Under the pieces are notes generated by a model. It had not been told where the DNA came from. It was given only the letters and a program-made list of their open reading frames with translations, and ran no database searches. DNA of 64,000 nucleotides, taken from assembly GCA_030536755.1 (NCBI GenBank), contig JAUNPJ010000001.1:124001-188000 (forward strand), in the 5' to 3' direction. The translations under genes were made by a program, and so were the position numbers. The first letter of the stretch is position 1; every line of letters starts with the position of its first letter. This stretch comes from Eubacteriales bacterium. GTDB taxonomy: Bacteria; Bacillota; Clostridia; Lachnospirales; Lachnospiraceae. Positions 24,199 to 33,518 of the stretch are shown in pieces.

Positions 24199-26064
24199 AT
24201 GAGAAAATTAGCACTTAGTGATGATATTTTATTACAAATCGAAAATCCTGCCCGCTACATCGGCGGTGAAGTAAATTCGATGATGAAAGACCCCAAAGGA
24301 AAAATTCGCTTCTGTATGTGTTTTCCAGATGTTTATGAAATCGGAATGTCTCATCTCGGCATGCAGATTTTGTATCATATGTTTAATGAGAGAGAAGATA
24401 CCTGGTGTGAGAGAGTCTTCTCTCCATGGACCGATCTGGATAAAGTGATGCGTCAGGAGCAGATTCCTCTGTTCGCACTGGAATCTCAGGATCCGATCAA
24501 AGCGTTTGATTTCCTGGGAATCACGATTCAGTATGAAATGTGTTACACAAATATTTTGCAGATTCTGGATCTCTCTCAGATGCCGCTTCGGGCAAAGGAC
24601 AGAGGAGAGGAGTATCCGATTGTGATCGGCGGTGGCCCATGCGTCTATAATCCAGAGCCGTTGGCGCCGTTTTTTGATCTGTTTTATATTGGAGAGGGAG
24701 AAACAGTCTATGATGATCTTCTGGAAGCCTACAAGTCCAATCAAGCGGCGGGCGGAAGCAAGCTGGACTTTTTGAAAATGGCGACACAGATTCCGGGAAT
24801 TTATGTGCCTTCTTTTTATCAGGAAGCCTATCATGAGGATGGAACGCTGGCTTCTTTTGAGCCAGTCCAGCCAGAGGCTCCGGCTAAAGTCCAGAAGCAG
24901 GTAGTCATGGATATGACATCTTCTTTCTATCCAAAAACATTAGTTGTACCGTTTATCAAGGCGACACAGGATCGAGTGACTCTGGAAATCCAGCGCGGCT
25001 GCATCCGCGGCTGTCGTTTCTGCCAGGCAGGTATGATTTACCGCCCAACCAGAGAAAAAGAGGTAGAGAGACTGAAAGCATGTGCGAGAGAACTGCTGCT
25101 TGCCACCGGATACGATGAGATTTCTCTGAGTTCCTTAAGTTCCAGTGATTATTCACAGCTGAAGGAGCTGGTTACATTCCTGATTGATGAATTTAAAAGC
25201 AAAGGTGTAAATATTTCTCTTCCGTCTCTTCGTATTGATGCGTTTGCACTGGATGTTATGAGCAAAGTACAGGATATCCGAAAGAGCAGCCTGACTTTTG
25301 CTCCGGAGGCAGGTTCACAGCGTCTGCGCGATGTCATCAATAAAGGTCTGACAGAAGAAGTGATTCTTCACGGAGCACATGAGGCTTTTGAAGGCGGCTG
25401 GAATAAGGTAAAACTTTATTTTATGCTTGGTCTTCCCACGGAGACAGAAGAAGACATGAAAGGCATTGCACACCTTGCTGAAAAGATTGCGATGGAATAC
25501 TACGATACGGTTCCAAAAGAAAAACGCCACGGAAAGGTACAGATTACCGTCAGTACATCATTCTTTGTGCCAAAACCATTCACACCATTCCAGTGGGCGC
25601 CAATGTGTACGAAAGAAGACTATCTTGGCAAAGCAAAAGTTGTAAAAAGCGAGATTCGTGCACAGCTCAACCAGAAAAGCATTCGTTATAACTGGCATGA
25701 GGCAGATGTTACCGTTCTTGAAGGATTTCTGGCAAGAGGTGACCGAAGAACTGCCGATGTTATTGAAACTGCTTACCGGAAAGGTGCTCTTTATGATGCT
25801 TGGTCAGAAACCTTCTCCTGGGATATCTGGGAACAGTCTTTTACGGAGACTGGTGTAGATCCGGATTTCTATACACTTCGCCAGCGTGATCTGGATGAAC
25901 TGCTGCCATGGGACTTCATTGATGCTGGAGTAACCAAAGAATTTCTGCAGAGAGAATGGAAACACGCAACAAAGGAGGAAATTACTCCGAACTGTCGCAT
26001 GAAATGTTCCGGCTGCGGCGCAGGACGTTACAAAGGAGGTGTCTGTATTGAAAGTAAGAATTAA
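24199..26064 (+). CDS. TIGR03960-type radical SAM protein
   Basis: The 621-residue protein has a cobalamin-binding-like N-terminal Rossmann region (KIRFCMCFPDVYEIGMSHLGMQ is typical) and a radical SAM core whose iron-sulfur cysteines are Cys268, Cys272 and Cys275 in RGCIRGCRFCQ. The tail carries CRMKCSGCGAGRYKGGVC, four more cysteines. This family is almost always paired with a DUF2344 protein, as here, where the next gene overlaps by 17 bases. Its reaction is not established; the neighbouring RNase G and ribosomal genes hint at RNA or ribosome modification. AGAAGGA precedes the ATG. Confidence 0.92.
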   Translation: MRKLALSDDILLQIENPARYIGGEVNSMMKDPKGKIRFCMCFPDVYEIGMSHLGMQILYHMFNEREDTWCERVFSPWTDLDKVMRQEQIPLFALESQDPIKAFDFLGITIQYEMCYTNILQILDLSQMPLRAKDRGEEYPIVIGGGPCVYNPEPLAPFFDLFYIGEGETVYDDLLEAYKSNQAAGGSKLDFLKMATQIPGIYVPSFYQEAYHEDGTLASFEPVQPEAPAKVQKQVVMDMTSSFYPKTLVVPFIKATQDRVTLEIQRGCIRGCRFCQAGMIYRPTREKEVERLKACARELLLATGYDEISLSSLSSSDYSQLKELVTFLIDEFKSKGVNISLPSLRIDAFALDVMSKVQDIRKSSLTFAPEAGSQRLRDVINKGLTEEVILHGAHEAFEGGWNKVKLYFMLGLPTETEEDMKGIAHLAEKIAMEYYDTVPKEKRHGKVQITVSTSFFVPKPFTPFQWAPMCTKEDYLGKAKVVKSEIRAQLNQKSIRYNWHEADVTVLEGFLARGDRRTADVIETAYRKGALYDAWSETFSWDIWEQSFTETGVDPDFYTLRQRDLDELLPWDFIDAGVTKEFLQREWKHATKEEITPNCRMKCSGCGAGRYKGGVCIESKN

Positions 26065-26755
26065 ATTTTCGAAAACAGGAGCAATGAAATTTATCGGCCA
26101 TCTGGATACGATGCGTTTTTTTCAGAAAGCAATCCGTCGTGCGGACATCCCGGTAGCTTATTCAGAGGGATTCAGTCCCCATATGATCATGTCTTTTGCA
26201 GCTCCTTTGGGAGTCGGAACGACCAGCAGCGGAGAATACTTTGATATGCAGCTTGCAAACGATATGCCTACAAAAGAATTGGTAAGACGCCTGAACACTG
26301 CTATGGTGGAAGGTATGGAGGTACTGAGTGCTGTCCGTGTGGAAGATGGAAAGGCAAGCAAAGCCATGTCTCTTGTGGCTGCTGCCGATTATGAAGTAAC
26401 GTTTCGGGAGGGAAGAGAATTTGTTTCCAACTGGGAAGAAAAACTCGAAGAGTATTTATCCCAGCCAGAGCTTCCCGTCTTTAAAAAGACAAAGCGAAGC
26501 GAGCGAACCGTAGACATCCGGCCATTTATCTATCGTTATGAGATTCGGGACAAAAAGCTGTTTCTTCAGCTGGCTGCTGCCAGCTCAAACTATACAAAAC
26601 CAGAACAGGTTATGGATGGTTTTGCGCAGTGGCTCGGTATTGAACAGAAACCATTTGCCTATATGGTCCACCGTATGGACGTATATGCCGACAATGGAAA
26701 CGAACAAAAACATGAATTTGTGACTTTGGAAAGTCTTGGAGAAGAAGTTGAGTAA
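26048..26755 (+). CDS. DUF2344 / TIGR03936 protein, partner of the radical SAM protein
   Basis: The 235-residue protein has the family opening MKVRIKFSKTGAMKFIGHLD and the later block YSEGFSPHMIMSFAAPLGVGTTSSGEY-like sequence (around residues 38-64). The start is taken as TTG at 26048 because AAGGAGG ends eight bases earlier; the in-frame GTG at 26039 overlaps that site. It overlaps both the upstream radical SAM gene and the downstream RNase G gene. In some bacteria the two domains are fused, so they very likely act together. The fold is not characterised from what I can see. Confidence 0.9.
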   Translation: MKVRIKFSKTGAMKFIGHLDTMRFFQKAIRRADIPVAYSEGFSPHMIMSFAAPLGVGTTSSGEYFDMQLANDMPTKELVRRLNTAMVEGMEVLSAVRVEDGKASKAMSLVAAADYEVTFREGREFVSNWEEKLEEYLSQPELPVFKKTKRSERTVDIRPFIYRYEIRDKKLFLQLAAASSNYTKPEQVMDGFAQWLGIEQKPFAYMVHRMDVYADNGNEQKHEFVTLESLGEEVE

Positions 26756-27959
26756 ATTAATCATCAGCCGTATGGAAATAGAGGGAATCCTTTGTGACTA
26801 TACGGCTCTTATCGACCATAACCGATTACTGGAATTTCATTTCCAGCCTGTAAGTCAAAAAAGCATTCTGGACAATATTTATGTGGGACAGGTCGACAAC
26901 CTGGTCAAAAATATACAGGGCGCTTTCATCAAAATTAACAAAGATACACCCTGCTATTATGATCTGAAAGAACAGAACACAGCCATCTACACATCCCCCA
27001 AGAAATCTGCTCAAATGGTTCCGGGCGATCAAGTGCTGGTGCAGGTTTGTCGTGATGCCATCAAAAGCAAGCAGCCGGCTGTCACCACCAATCTTAGTTT
27101 TAAAGGAAAATATCTGGTACTCACTACCGGAAAAAAAGGAATCGGTCTGTCCGGAAAACTCGATGTCGAAGAGAAAAAACGTCTGAAAGGATGGCTGGAA
27201 GAAGCTGATGCCGTTACATATGGGCTGGTAGTCCGCACCAATGCCAGAGATGCATCCAAAGAGGAGCTTTTAAAGGAGCTGGAATTATTAAAAAAACGAT
27301 GTGAGAGAATTCTTCAGTTTGGTGTCTCCCGTACCTGTTTCAGTCTTCTTGAGGAACGGGAAGCCTTTTATCTTTCCGTGCTTCGAAATACCTATACACG
27401 TGATCTGGAGGAAATCGTTACAGATATTCCTCAGCTGTATCAGCAGATTATGTCTTATCTGACAGAAAACCAGCCAGAGGATCTGGGTCGACTGCGCTTT
27501 TATGAAGATGCGCTGCTTCCTCTGATCAAGCTGTACGGAATTGAGAAAAAATTCGATGAGGTCCGACAGGAAAAAGTCTGGCTCAAATCCGGCGGCTTTC
27601 TGGTCATTCAGCCGACGGAAGCACTTGTCTCAATTGATGTCAACACCGGAAAATTCATCGGAAAGAAAAAAGCGGAGGAAACGTATCGAAAGATCAATCT
27701 GGAAGCTGCAGAAGAGATTGCCAGACAGCTGCGTGTCCGCAATTTGTCTGGAATCATTCTCATTGATTTTATCAACATGAGCAATCCTGACCACAACGAA
27801 GAACTGCTGCACGTCCTGCAAAAGTATTTGCGAAAAGATCCGGTAAAAGCCATCGTTCACGATATGACACAGTTAAATCTGGTCGAAGTAACCCGAAAAA
27901 AAGTAGAAAAACCTTTATCAGAAGAACTGACAGCACTGCGGCAATACTCAGTAAATTGA
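26748..27959 (+). CDS. Ribonuclease E/G family protein, short C-terminus
   Basis: The protein has about 403 residues from a TTG start preceded by GGAG inside the DUF2344 gene. An S1-like RNA-binding region (residues about 30-110, NIYVGQVDNLVKNIQGAFIKI) is followed by the RNase H-like catalytic part with the two magnesium Asp residues in SIDVNTGKFIGKK and IILIDFINM. It ends soon after LVEVTRKKVEKPLSEEL and lacks the CPxC zinc-link cysteines found after this point in E. coli RNase E/G. The frame is followed, after one TGA, by an HD-GYP remnant. It processes rRNA or decays mRNA by family knowledge. Confidence 0.9.
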   Translation: MSKLIISRMEIEGILCDYTALIDHNRLLEFHFQPVSQKSILDNIYVGQVDNLVKNIQGAFIKINKDTPCYYDLKEQNTAIYTSPKKSAQMVPGDQVLVQVCRDAIKSKQPAVTTNLSFKGKYLVLTTGKKGIGLSGKLDVEEKKRLKGWLEEADAVTYGLVVRTNARDASKEELLKELELLKKRCERILQFGVSRTCFSLLEEREAFYLSVLRNTYTRDLEEIVTDIPQLYQQIMSYLTENQPEDLGRLRFYEDALLPLIKLYGIEKKFDEVRQEKVWLKSGGFLVIQPTEALVSIDVNTGKFIGKKKAEETYRKINLEAAEEIARQLRVRNLSGIILIDFINMSNPDHNEELLHVLQKYLRKDPVKAIVHDMTQLNLVEVTRKKVEKPLSEELTALRQYSVN

Positions 27960-28193
27960 AATGAAATACCGCTCTGTGCCAGAATTATGGCGATTGCGGA
28001 TGTATTTGACGCGGTCTCGGCAGATCGCTGTTATCGTGCGGCACTTCCTCTGGAAACCTGTTTTAAAATCATTCAAGAAGGAGGCGGACAGGATTTTGAC
28101 CCGATTCTGACAGAAATCTTTCTGGACTTGCGGGAGGAAGTAGAAAAGGTGAAAAAATCTCTGCAGAATCATCTCTTTGAAAATAAAATTTAA
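27960..28193 (+). pseudogene. C-terminal fragment of an HD-GYP domain protein
   Basis: Directly after the RNase G stop codon, and in the same frame, 77 codons read as the tail of an HD-GYP domain: NEIPLCARIMAIADVFDAVS, then ADRCYRAALPLETCFKIIQE and DFDPILTEIFLDL. The N-terminal half of the domain with the HD and GYP metal motifs is missing, so the piece cannot be a cyclic-di-GMP phosphodiesterase. There is no ribosome site for the internal ATG at 27987. It is best read as a decayed leftover of a gene, joined to RNase G by a deletion. Confidence 0.75.
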
Positions 28194-28211
28194 AATATCA
28201 AGGAAAAGCAC

Positions 28212-28240
28212 TTGACAGAATGCGACATGCGTGCTAAGAT
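28212..28240 (+). promoter_or_regulatory. Consensus promoter of the rplU-prp-rpmA operon
   Basis: A perfect TTGACA (28212-28217) and TAAGAT (28235-28240) are separated by 17 bases, about 80 bases before the L21 start codon. Confidence 0.85.
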
Positions 28241-28245
28241 AATCG

Positions 28246-28319
28246 AGTATGCCGCACAGAGAGGTTTTAAGAGCAAAAAGCCACCATATCTGGCGAGTAA
28301 TGATAATAGGAGGTGCCAT
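28246..28319 (+). ncRNA. Candidate L21 ribosomal-protein leader
   Basis: The stretch of about 74 bases between the promoter and the L21 gene can fold into GGTTTT / AAAAGCC (one bulge) followed by GCC-ACCATATCT-GGC, just ahead of AGGAGG. Leaders in this position control L21 operons in Firmicutes. The match is by position and foldability only; I could not compare it with the Rfam model. Confidence 0.4.
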
Positions 28320-28625
28320 ATGTACGCAATTATTGCAACAGGTGGTAAACAGTACAAAGTAGCCGAGGGCGATATCATTAAAGTAGAGAAGCTTGGTGTA
28401 GAAGCAGGCGAGACAGTAACTTTTGATAACGTAATTGCAGTAAGCAATGACGGATTAAAAGTTGGTGAAGACGTAGCAAATGCCAGTGTTACTGCATCTG
28501 TAGTTGAGAACGGTAAAGCAAAAAAAGTTATCGTTTACAAATACAAAAGAAAAACTGGATATCACAAGAAAAACGGTCACAGACAGCAGTACACAGCAGT
28601 TAAGATTGAAAAGATTAACGCTTAA
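28320..28625 (+). CDS. rplU: 50S ribosomal protein L21
   Basis: The 101-residue protein has the full L21 pattern: [18 protein letters not shown] at the start, [22 protein letters not shown] in the middle and [22 protein letters not shown] near the end, which contacts 23S rRNA. The ATG at 28320 follows AGGAGG by six bases; longer in-frame starts run into the promoter. It heads the rplU-prp-rpmA operon. Confidence 0.98.
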   Translation: MYAIIATGGKQYKVAEGDIIKVEKLGVEAGETVTFDNVIAVSNDGLKVGEDVANASVTASVVENGKAKKVIVYKYKRKTGYHKKNGHRQQYTAVKIEKINA

Positions 28626-28640
28626 TCAGGGTGTGTCGCT

Positions 28641-28961
28641 ATGATAAAAGTGACAGTAACCAAAAGAAACGGTGAATATATTGCCTTTGAATCGAAAGGT
28701 CATGCAGGCTTTGCAGAAGCTGGAAGAGATATTATCTGTTCAGCGGTATCTGCTCTGACGATTAATGCAGTGAATTCCATTGATGCATTCACGGACGATA
28801 TCATGCATGTAAAGAGTGAAGAAGGCTATCTGGCTTGGGAGTTCCTTTCCGGGACAAGCAGAGAAACCAGATTATTAATGGATTCTCTTGTGTTAGGGTT
28901 GACTCAGATACAGGAGAATTACGATAAACAATATCTGAAGATTACAATCAAGGAGGTGTAG
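28641..28961 (+). CDS. prp: Ribosomal-processing cysteine protease Prp
   Basis: The 106-residue protein is the Firmicutes Prp protease that removes the N-terminal extension of L27. The catalytic dyad is His22 ([10 protein letters not shown]) and Cys34 ([10 protein letters not shown]). Its position between rplU and rpmA is the standard one, and the downstream L27 carries the matching cleavage site. The ribosome site is weak (AGGGTGTG), so translation may depend partly on coupling with rplU, which ends 15 bases before. Confidence 0.95.
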   Translation: MIKVTVTKRNGEYIAFESKGHAGFAEAGRDIICSAVSALTINAVNSIDAFTDDIMHVKSEEGYLAWEFLSGTSRETRLLMDSLVLGLTQIQENYDKQYLKITIKEV

Positions 28962-28965
28962 AGTC

Positions 28966-29250
28966 ATGATGAAAATGAACCTTCAGCTTTTCGCTCATAA
29001 AAAGGGAGTTGGTTCTACAAAGAACGGACGTGATTCCGAGTCTAAGAGATTAGGTGCGAAAAGAGCAGACGGACAGTTTGTAAAAGCAGGTAACATCCTC
29101 TACAGACAGCGTGGAACAAAGATTCATCCAGGTGTAAATGTAGGATGCGGTAAAGACCATACATTATTTGCTTTAACAGATGGTGTAGTACGTTTTACAA
29201 GAAAGGGTCGCGATAAGAAACAGGTTTCTATCGTACCAGTAGAAGAGTAA
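28966..29250 (+). CDS. rpmA: 50S ribosomal protein L27, precursor form
   Basis: The 94-residue protein starts [20 protein letters not shown]. The extension before HKKG ends in LQLFA, the Prp cleavage signal, so mature L27 would begin at His11. The rest is typical L27 ([35 protein letters not shown]). The N-terminal arm reaches the peptidyl-transferase centre, so processing is essential in species with this form. AAGGAGG precedes the ATG, and the operon ends at a terminator just after. Confidence 0.98.
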   Translation: MMKMNLQLFAHKKGVGSTKNGRDSESKRLGAKRADGQFVKAGNILYRQRGTKIHPGVNVGCGKDHTLFALTDGVVRFTRKGRDKKQVSIVPVEE

Positions 29251-29260
29251 ATAGCGTGGA

Positions 29261-29296
29261 AGGCTTCAAATCTGATTGGGTTTGAAGCCTTTTTTG
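29261..29296 (+). terminator. Terminator between rpmA and obgE
   Basis: A perfect 10-bp stem AGGCTTCAAA / TTTGAAGCCT with a 10-base loop is followed by six T residues. It separates the ribosomal operon from obgE, although read-through is common at this point in Firmicutes. Confidence 0.9.
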
Positions 29297-29310
29297 AGAT
29301 AATGAGGTGA

Positions 29311-30606
<1,296 letters not shown>

Positions 30607-30617
30607 GGAGCATAAAA

Positions 30618-30914
30618 ATGACGAGTAAACAGAGAGCTTATTTAAAAGGGCTTGCCATGAAAATTGATCCCATTTTGCAGCTCGGAAAGTCTGGTGTCAC
30701 ACCGGAAATCACTGCATCCGTGGAGGAGGCGTTGGCTGCAAGAGAACTGATCAAAATAAATGTACTGCAGAACTGCCTGTTTGATATCCATGAAATGGCA
30801 GATATGCTGGCCGAGCGCACCAATTCCATGGTAGTTCAGGTAATTGGACGCAAGATCGTGTTGTACAGACAGGGAAAAGGTGACAAAAAGAAAATCGAAC
30901 TTCCCAGAAAATAA
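30618..30914 (+). CDS. yhbY: YhbY-family ribosome-assembly RNA-binding protein
   Basis: The 98-residue protein is a single CRM (CRS1/YhbY) domain, an RNA-binding fold similar to IF3-C, with the sequence LKGLAMKIDPILQLGKSG, a helix LAERTNSMVVQVIG and the tail GRKIVLYRQGK. YhbY associates with pre-50S particles. AAGGAGC precedes the ATG. It lies between obgE and nadD, the conserved order in Firmicutes. Confidence 0.95.
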   Translation: MTSKQRAYLKGLAMKIDPILQLGKSGVTPEITASVEEALAARELIKINVLQNCLFDIHEMADMLAERTNSMVVQVIGRKIVLYRQGKGDKKKIELPRK

Positions 30915-30927
30915 TAAGGAAAAATAT

Positions 30928-31557
30928 ATGGAACAAAAACGAAAAAAAGTGGGTATTATGGGTGGAACATTTGACCCGATCCATATCGGACATTTGATTT
31001 TAGGAGAAAAGGCATATGAACAGCTGGAACTGGATAAAGTTCTGTTTATGCCTTCCGGAAACCCGCCTCACAAGAAAAATCGTCCCGGACGTGCTTCTGA
31101 TGAGCAGCGTGTGGAGATGGTCCGGCGCGCGATTTCCATGAATCCGCACTTTGAACTGTCCCTGGTGGAGATGAACGAAGAGGGATACAGTTATACGTTT
31201 CGTACATTGGAACATCTGAATGAGGAACATCCGGATACGGATTATTACTTTATCATCGGCGGAGATTCCCTTTTTGATTTTGAAGGCTGGATGAAACCGG
31301 AGCGTATCTGTGCTGCCGCGATCCTTGTTGTGGCTACCAGAGATCATGTTTCCACCAAAGACCTTGATTTAAAAATGGAGCAGCTTTCTAAAAAATATAA
31401 CGGAAGATTTCTTCGGCTCGATACACTGAATATGGATGTATCATCCAGAAATATCCGAAGCTGGATTCATGATGGAAAATCGGTACGTTATTATGTTCCT
31501 GATGAAGTAAGACATTATATCGAAGAACAGTCAATGTACAGGGGGACAATGAAATGA
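30928..31557 (+). CDS. nadD: Nicotinate-nucleotide adenylyltransferase
   Basis: The 209-residue enzyme converts nicotinate mononucleotide and ATP to deamido-NAD. The nucleotidyltransferase motif GGTFDPIHIGHL is at about 11-22, the substrate loop PSGNPPHKK at about 45-53, and the SSRNIR form of ISSTxIR near residue 175. The start is the ATG at 30928 after AAGGA; longer in-frame versions run back into yhbY. It overlaps yqeK by four bases (ATGA). Confidence 0.96.
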   Translation: MEQKRKKVGIMGGTFDPIHIGHLILGEKAYEQLELDKVLFMPSGNPPHKKNRPGRASDEQRVEMVRRAISMNPHFELSLVEMNEEGYSYTFRTLEHLNEEHPDTDYYFIIGGDSLFDFEGWMKPERICAAAILVVATRDHVSTKDLDLKMEQLSKKYNGRFLRLDTLNMDVSSRNIRSWIHDGKSVRYYVPDEVRHYIEEQSMYRGTMK

Positions 31558-32162
31558 GTACCTTTGATTTGAAGAAAATAGAAAACAAATTGTATAAAGA
31601 ACTGGATGAGGATCGTTATCAGCACACACTTGGAGTCATGTATACCAGTGCAGCTCTGGCCATGGCTCATCATACGGATATTCAAAAGGCATTGCTGGCG
31701 GGTCTTCTCCATGACTGTGCGAAATGTATTCCAAACAAAAAGAAAATTAAACTCTGCAGAAAAAATAACCTTTCTGTCAGCGATTTTGAGGAGCAGAATC
31801 CATTTCTTCTCCATGCCAAGCTGGGAGCTTACCTGGCCAAAACAGAATATGGCGTGGACGATGTTGATGTGATTCGCGCAATCACTTATCACACAACCGG
31901 AAGACCGGATATGAGTGTTCTTGAAAAAATCGTATATATTGCAGACTATATTGAGCCTATGCGATGCAAAGCACCACGTCTGGAAGAAATACGTGCGATG
32001 GCCTACAAAGATCTGGATGAGTGCATTTATGAGATTCTGAAAGATACACTTGATTATCTGGAAGAAAATCCAAAAGAGATTGATCAGACAACCGTAAAGG
32101 CATTTCATTATTATAAAACTCTGCATATGGACAGACAGGGAGAGAGGAGCATGCATGAATAA
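31554..32162 (+). CDS. yqeK: HD-domain phosphohydrolase YqeK (Ap4A hydrolase type)
   Basis: The 202-residue protein has an HD metal site: His in YQHTLGVM, the HD pair in LLHDCAK and the distal Asp in IADYIEPMR. YqeK proteins cleave diadenosine tetraphosphate symmetrically to ADP. It is coupled to nadD by a 4-base overlap and to rsfS by 8 bases, the standard Firmicutes order. The C-terminal extension after about 180 is variable. Confidence 0.95.
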   Translation: MSTFDLKKIENKLYKELDEDRYQHTLGVMYTSAALAMAHHTDIQKALLAGLLHDCAKCIPNKKKIKLCRKNNLSVSDFEEQNPFLLHAKLGAYLAKTEYGVDDVDVIRAITYHTTGRPDMSVLEKIVYIADYIEPMRCKAPRLEEIRAMAYKDLDECIYEILKDTLDYLEENPKEIDQTTVKAFHYYKTLHMDRQGERSMHE

Positions 32163-32508
32163 AGACAGTAGAGAAATGGCAAAACTGGCCTGCAAGGCTT
32201 TAGATGATAAAAAGGCCTTGGATGTCAAAGTGATTGATATCCATGAGGTATCGGTAATGGCAGATTATTTTATTATTGCAAGCGGAAGCAACCAGAATCA
32301 GGTGCAGGCAATGATGGATAATGTGGATGAGATGCTTGGCCGCGCCGGATATGAGATGAAACATTCTGAAGGTTCCAGAAACTCCAGCTGGATTTTACTG
32401 GATTACGGCGATGTGATCATTCATTTATTCGATGAAGAAAATCGTCTGTTTTATGATCTGGAAAGAATCTGGAGAGATGGAAAGGAAATCAATCCGGAAG
32501 AGTTATAG
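32155..32508 (+). CDS. rsfS: Ribosome silencing factor RsfS
   Basis: The 117-residue protein has the RsfS/Iojap pattern: ALDVKVIDIHEVSVMADYFI with IIASGSNQNQVQAM, and the end HSEGSRNSSWILLDYGDVIIH followed by FYDLERIWRDG. RsfS binds L14 and blocks subunit joining when nutrients are low. GGAGAGAGGAG lies in the end of yqeK. It ends the obgE group at a terminator. Confidence 0.97.
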   Translation: MNKDSREMAKLACKALDDKKALDVKVIDIHEVSVMADYFIIASGSNQNQVQAMMDNVDEMLGRAGYEMKHSEGSRNSSWILLDYGDVIIHLFDEENRLFYDLERIWRDGKEINPEEL

Positions 32509-32520
32509 GAAAATAATAAA

Positions 32521-32572
32521 AAACACAGAAGCAGGAATAGAAAAACAAGATTCTTAACTTCTGTGTTTTTTA
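32521..32572. terminator. Bidirectional terminator between rsfS and lexA
   Basis: AAACACAGAAG (32521-32531) pairs perfectly with CTTCTGTGTTT (32558-32568) with T-rich sequence on both outer sides, so it can end both convergent transcripts. Confidence 0.85.
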
Positions 32573-32659
32573 TTTTCTTTCATTGATTCTTTTGAGTCTT
32601 TGATAGCAGAAGAGCAGAAGAGTTTACAATAATAAGATTATGTTAATTAAAACTTCTCG

Positions 32660-33280
32660 TTATTTGAAAAAACGCATCACGCCAATCACTTTACCCAAAA
32701 TCAATAAATCTCCCTCTACAAGGATCGGATCCATATAGTCATTTTCCGGCTGCAGACGATAATGGCCGTCTTCTTTGTAGAAAGTTTTTACTGTGGCCTC
32801 TTCATTGACAAGAGCCACGACCATATCACCATTTTTGGCGGTGGAGACCATTTCAACCAGCACCATATCACCGTCCAGAATACCGGCATTAATCATACTT
32901 TCACCTTTGACTGAGAGCATAAATACCTGATTATTTGGAATCAGTTCCGATGGGACAGGGAAGTAGCTTTCAACATTTTCTACCGCCAGGATCGGCTGAC
33001 CTGCAGCAACTGTACCTACCAGAGGAACATTGACCATTTCCCTTCTTGTGAGATTAAATTGATCGTCCACGATTTCAATGGCACGCGGCTTTGTGGGATC
33101 ACGGCGGATATAACCGTTTTTTTCCAGTGTCTCCAGATGGGAATGCACGGAAGAAGTAGATTTCAGATTGACTGCCTCACAGATTTCACGTACCGCAGGC
33201 GGAAATCCGCGATTCAAAATTTCGTGCTTGATATAATCAAGAATTTCCTGTTGTTTTTTGCTTATTTTTCCATACGCCAT
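32660..33280 (-). CDS. lexA: SOS repressor LexA
   Basis: The 206-residue protein has the LexA winged helix (about 1-70, GFPPAVREICEAVNLKSTSSV) and the S24 peptidase domain. Self-cleavage residues are the Ala-Gly bond in TVAAGQPI, Ser in KGESMINAG and Lys in EEATVKTF. GGGAGG precedes the ATG. A promoter and a candidate LexA box lie upstream, consistent with autoregulation. It represses DNA-damage genes until RecA triggers cleavage. Confidence 0.97.
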   Translation of the reverse strand: MAYGKISKKQQEILDYIKHEILNRGFPPAVREICEAVNLKSTSSVHSHLETLEKNGYIRRDPTKPRAIEIVDDQFNLTRREMVNVPLVGTVAAGQPILAVENVESYFPVPSELIPNNQVFMLSVKGESMINAGILDGDMVLVEMVSTAKNGDMVVALVNEEATVKTFYKEDGHYRLQPENDYMDPILVEGDLLILGKVIGVMRFFK

Positions 33281-33337
33281 ATTGATAGATCCTCCCGAAC
33301 AAATAAATAATTCTTACACAACAATTCTTTTATTCAC

Positions 33338-33390
33338 ATTATAGCATAGAGAGTACTGATATGCAAACAGATATTCGGAATGTTTGTTCG
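33338..33390 (-). promoter_or_regulatory. lexA promoter with SOS-box candidate
   Basis: On the minus strand TATAAT (33343-33338) and TTGCAT (33366-33361) are 17 bases apart. GGAATGTTTGTTCG (33377-33390, plus strand) matches 12 of 14 positions of the Gram-positive box CGAACNNNNGTTCG and sits ten bases upstream of -35. Confidence 0.65.
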
Positions 33391-33455
33391 ATAATATAAG
33401 CAGATATATCTATTCCACAAACCATAGTTTAACGAATAGATTGAGATAAAAAAAC

Positions 33456-33500
33456 AAAAACAGAGACATCTGACTTTTTTTGCAGAAAACCTCTGTTTTT
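33456..33500 (-). terminator. Terminator after the M23 hydrolase gene
   Basis: AAAAACAGAG pairs perfectly with CTCTGTTTTT around an inner TCTG/CAGA stem. Read on the minus strand it ends in a T run just after the M23 gene. Confidence 0.75.
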
Positions 33501-33518
33501 CATTTATATATATATGTT

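Noticed and set aside
27957..27959. TGA as selenocysteine or programmed read-through joining RNase G to HD-GYP
   Set aside because: No SECIS-like hairpin was recognised next to it, and the HD-GYP part lacks the catalytic half, so a fused product would have no clear use.
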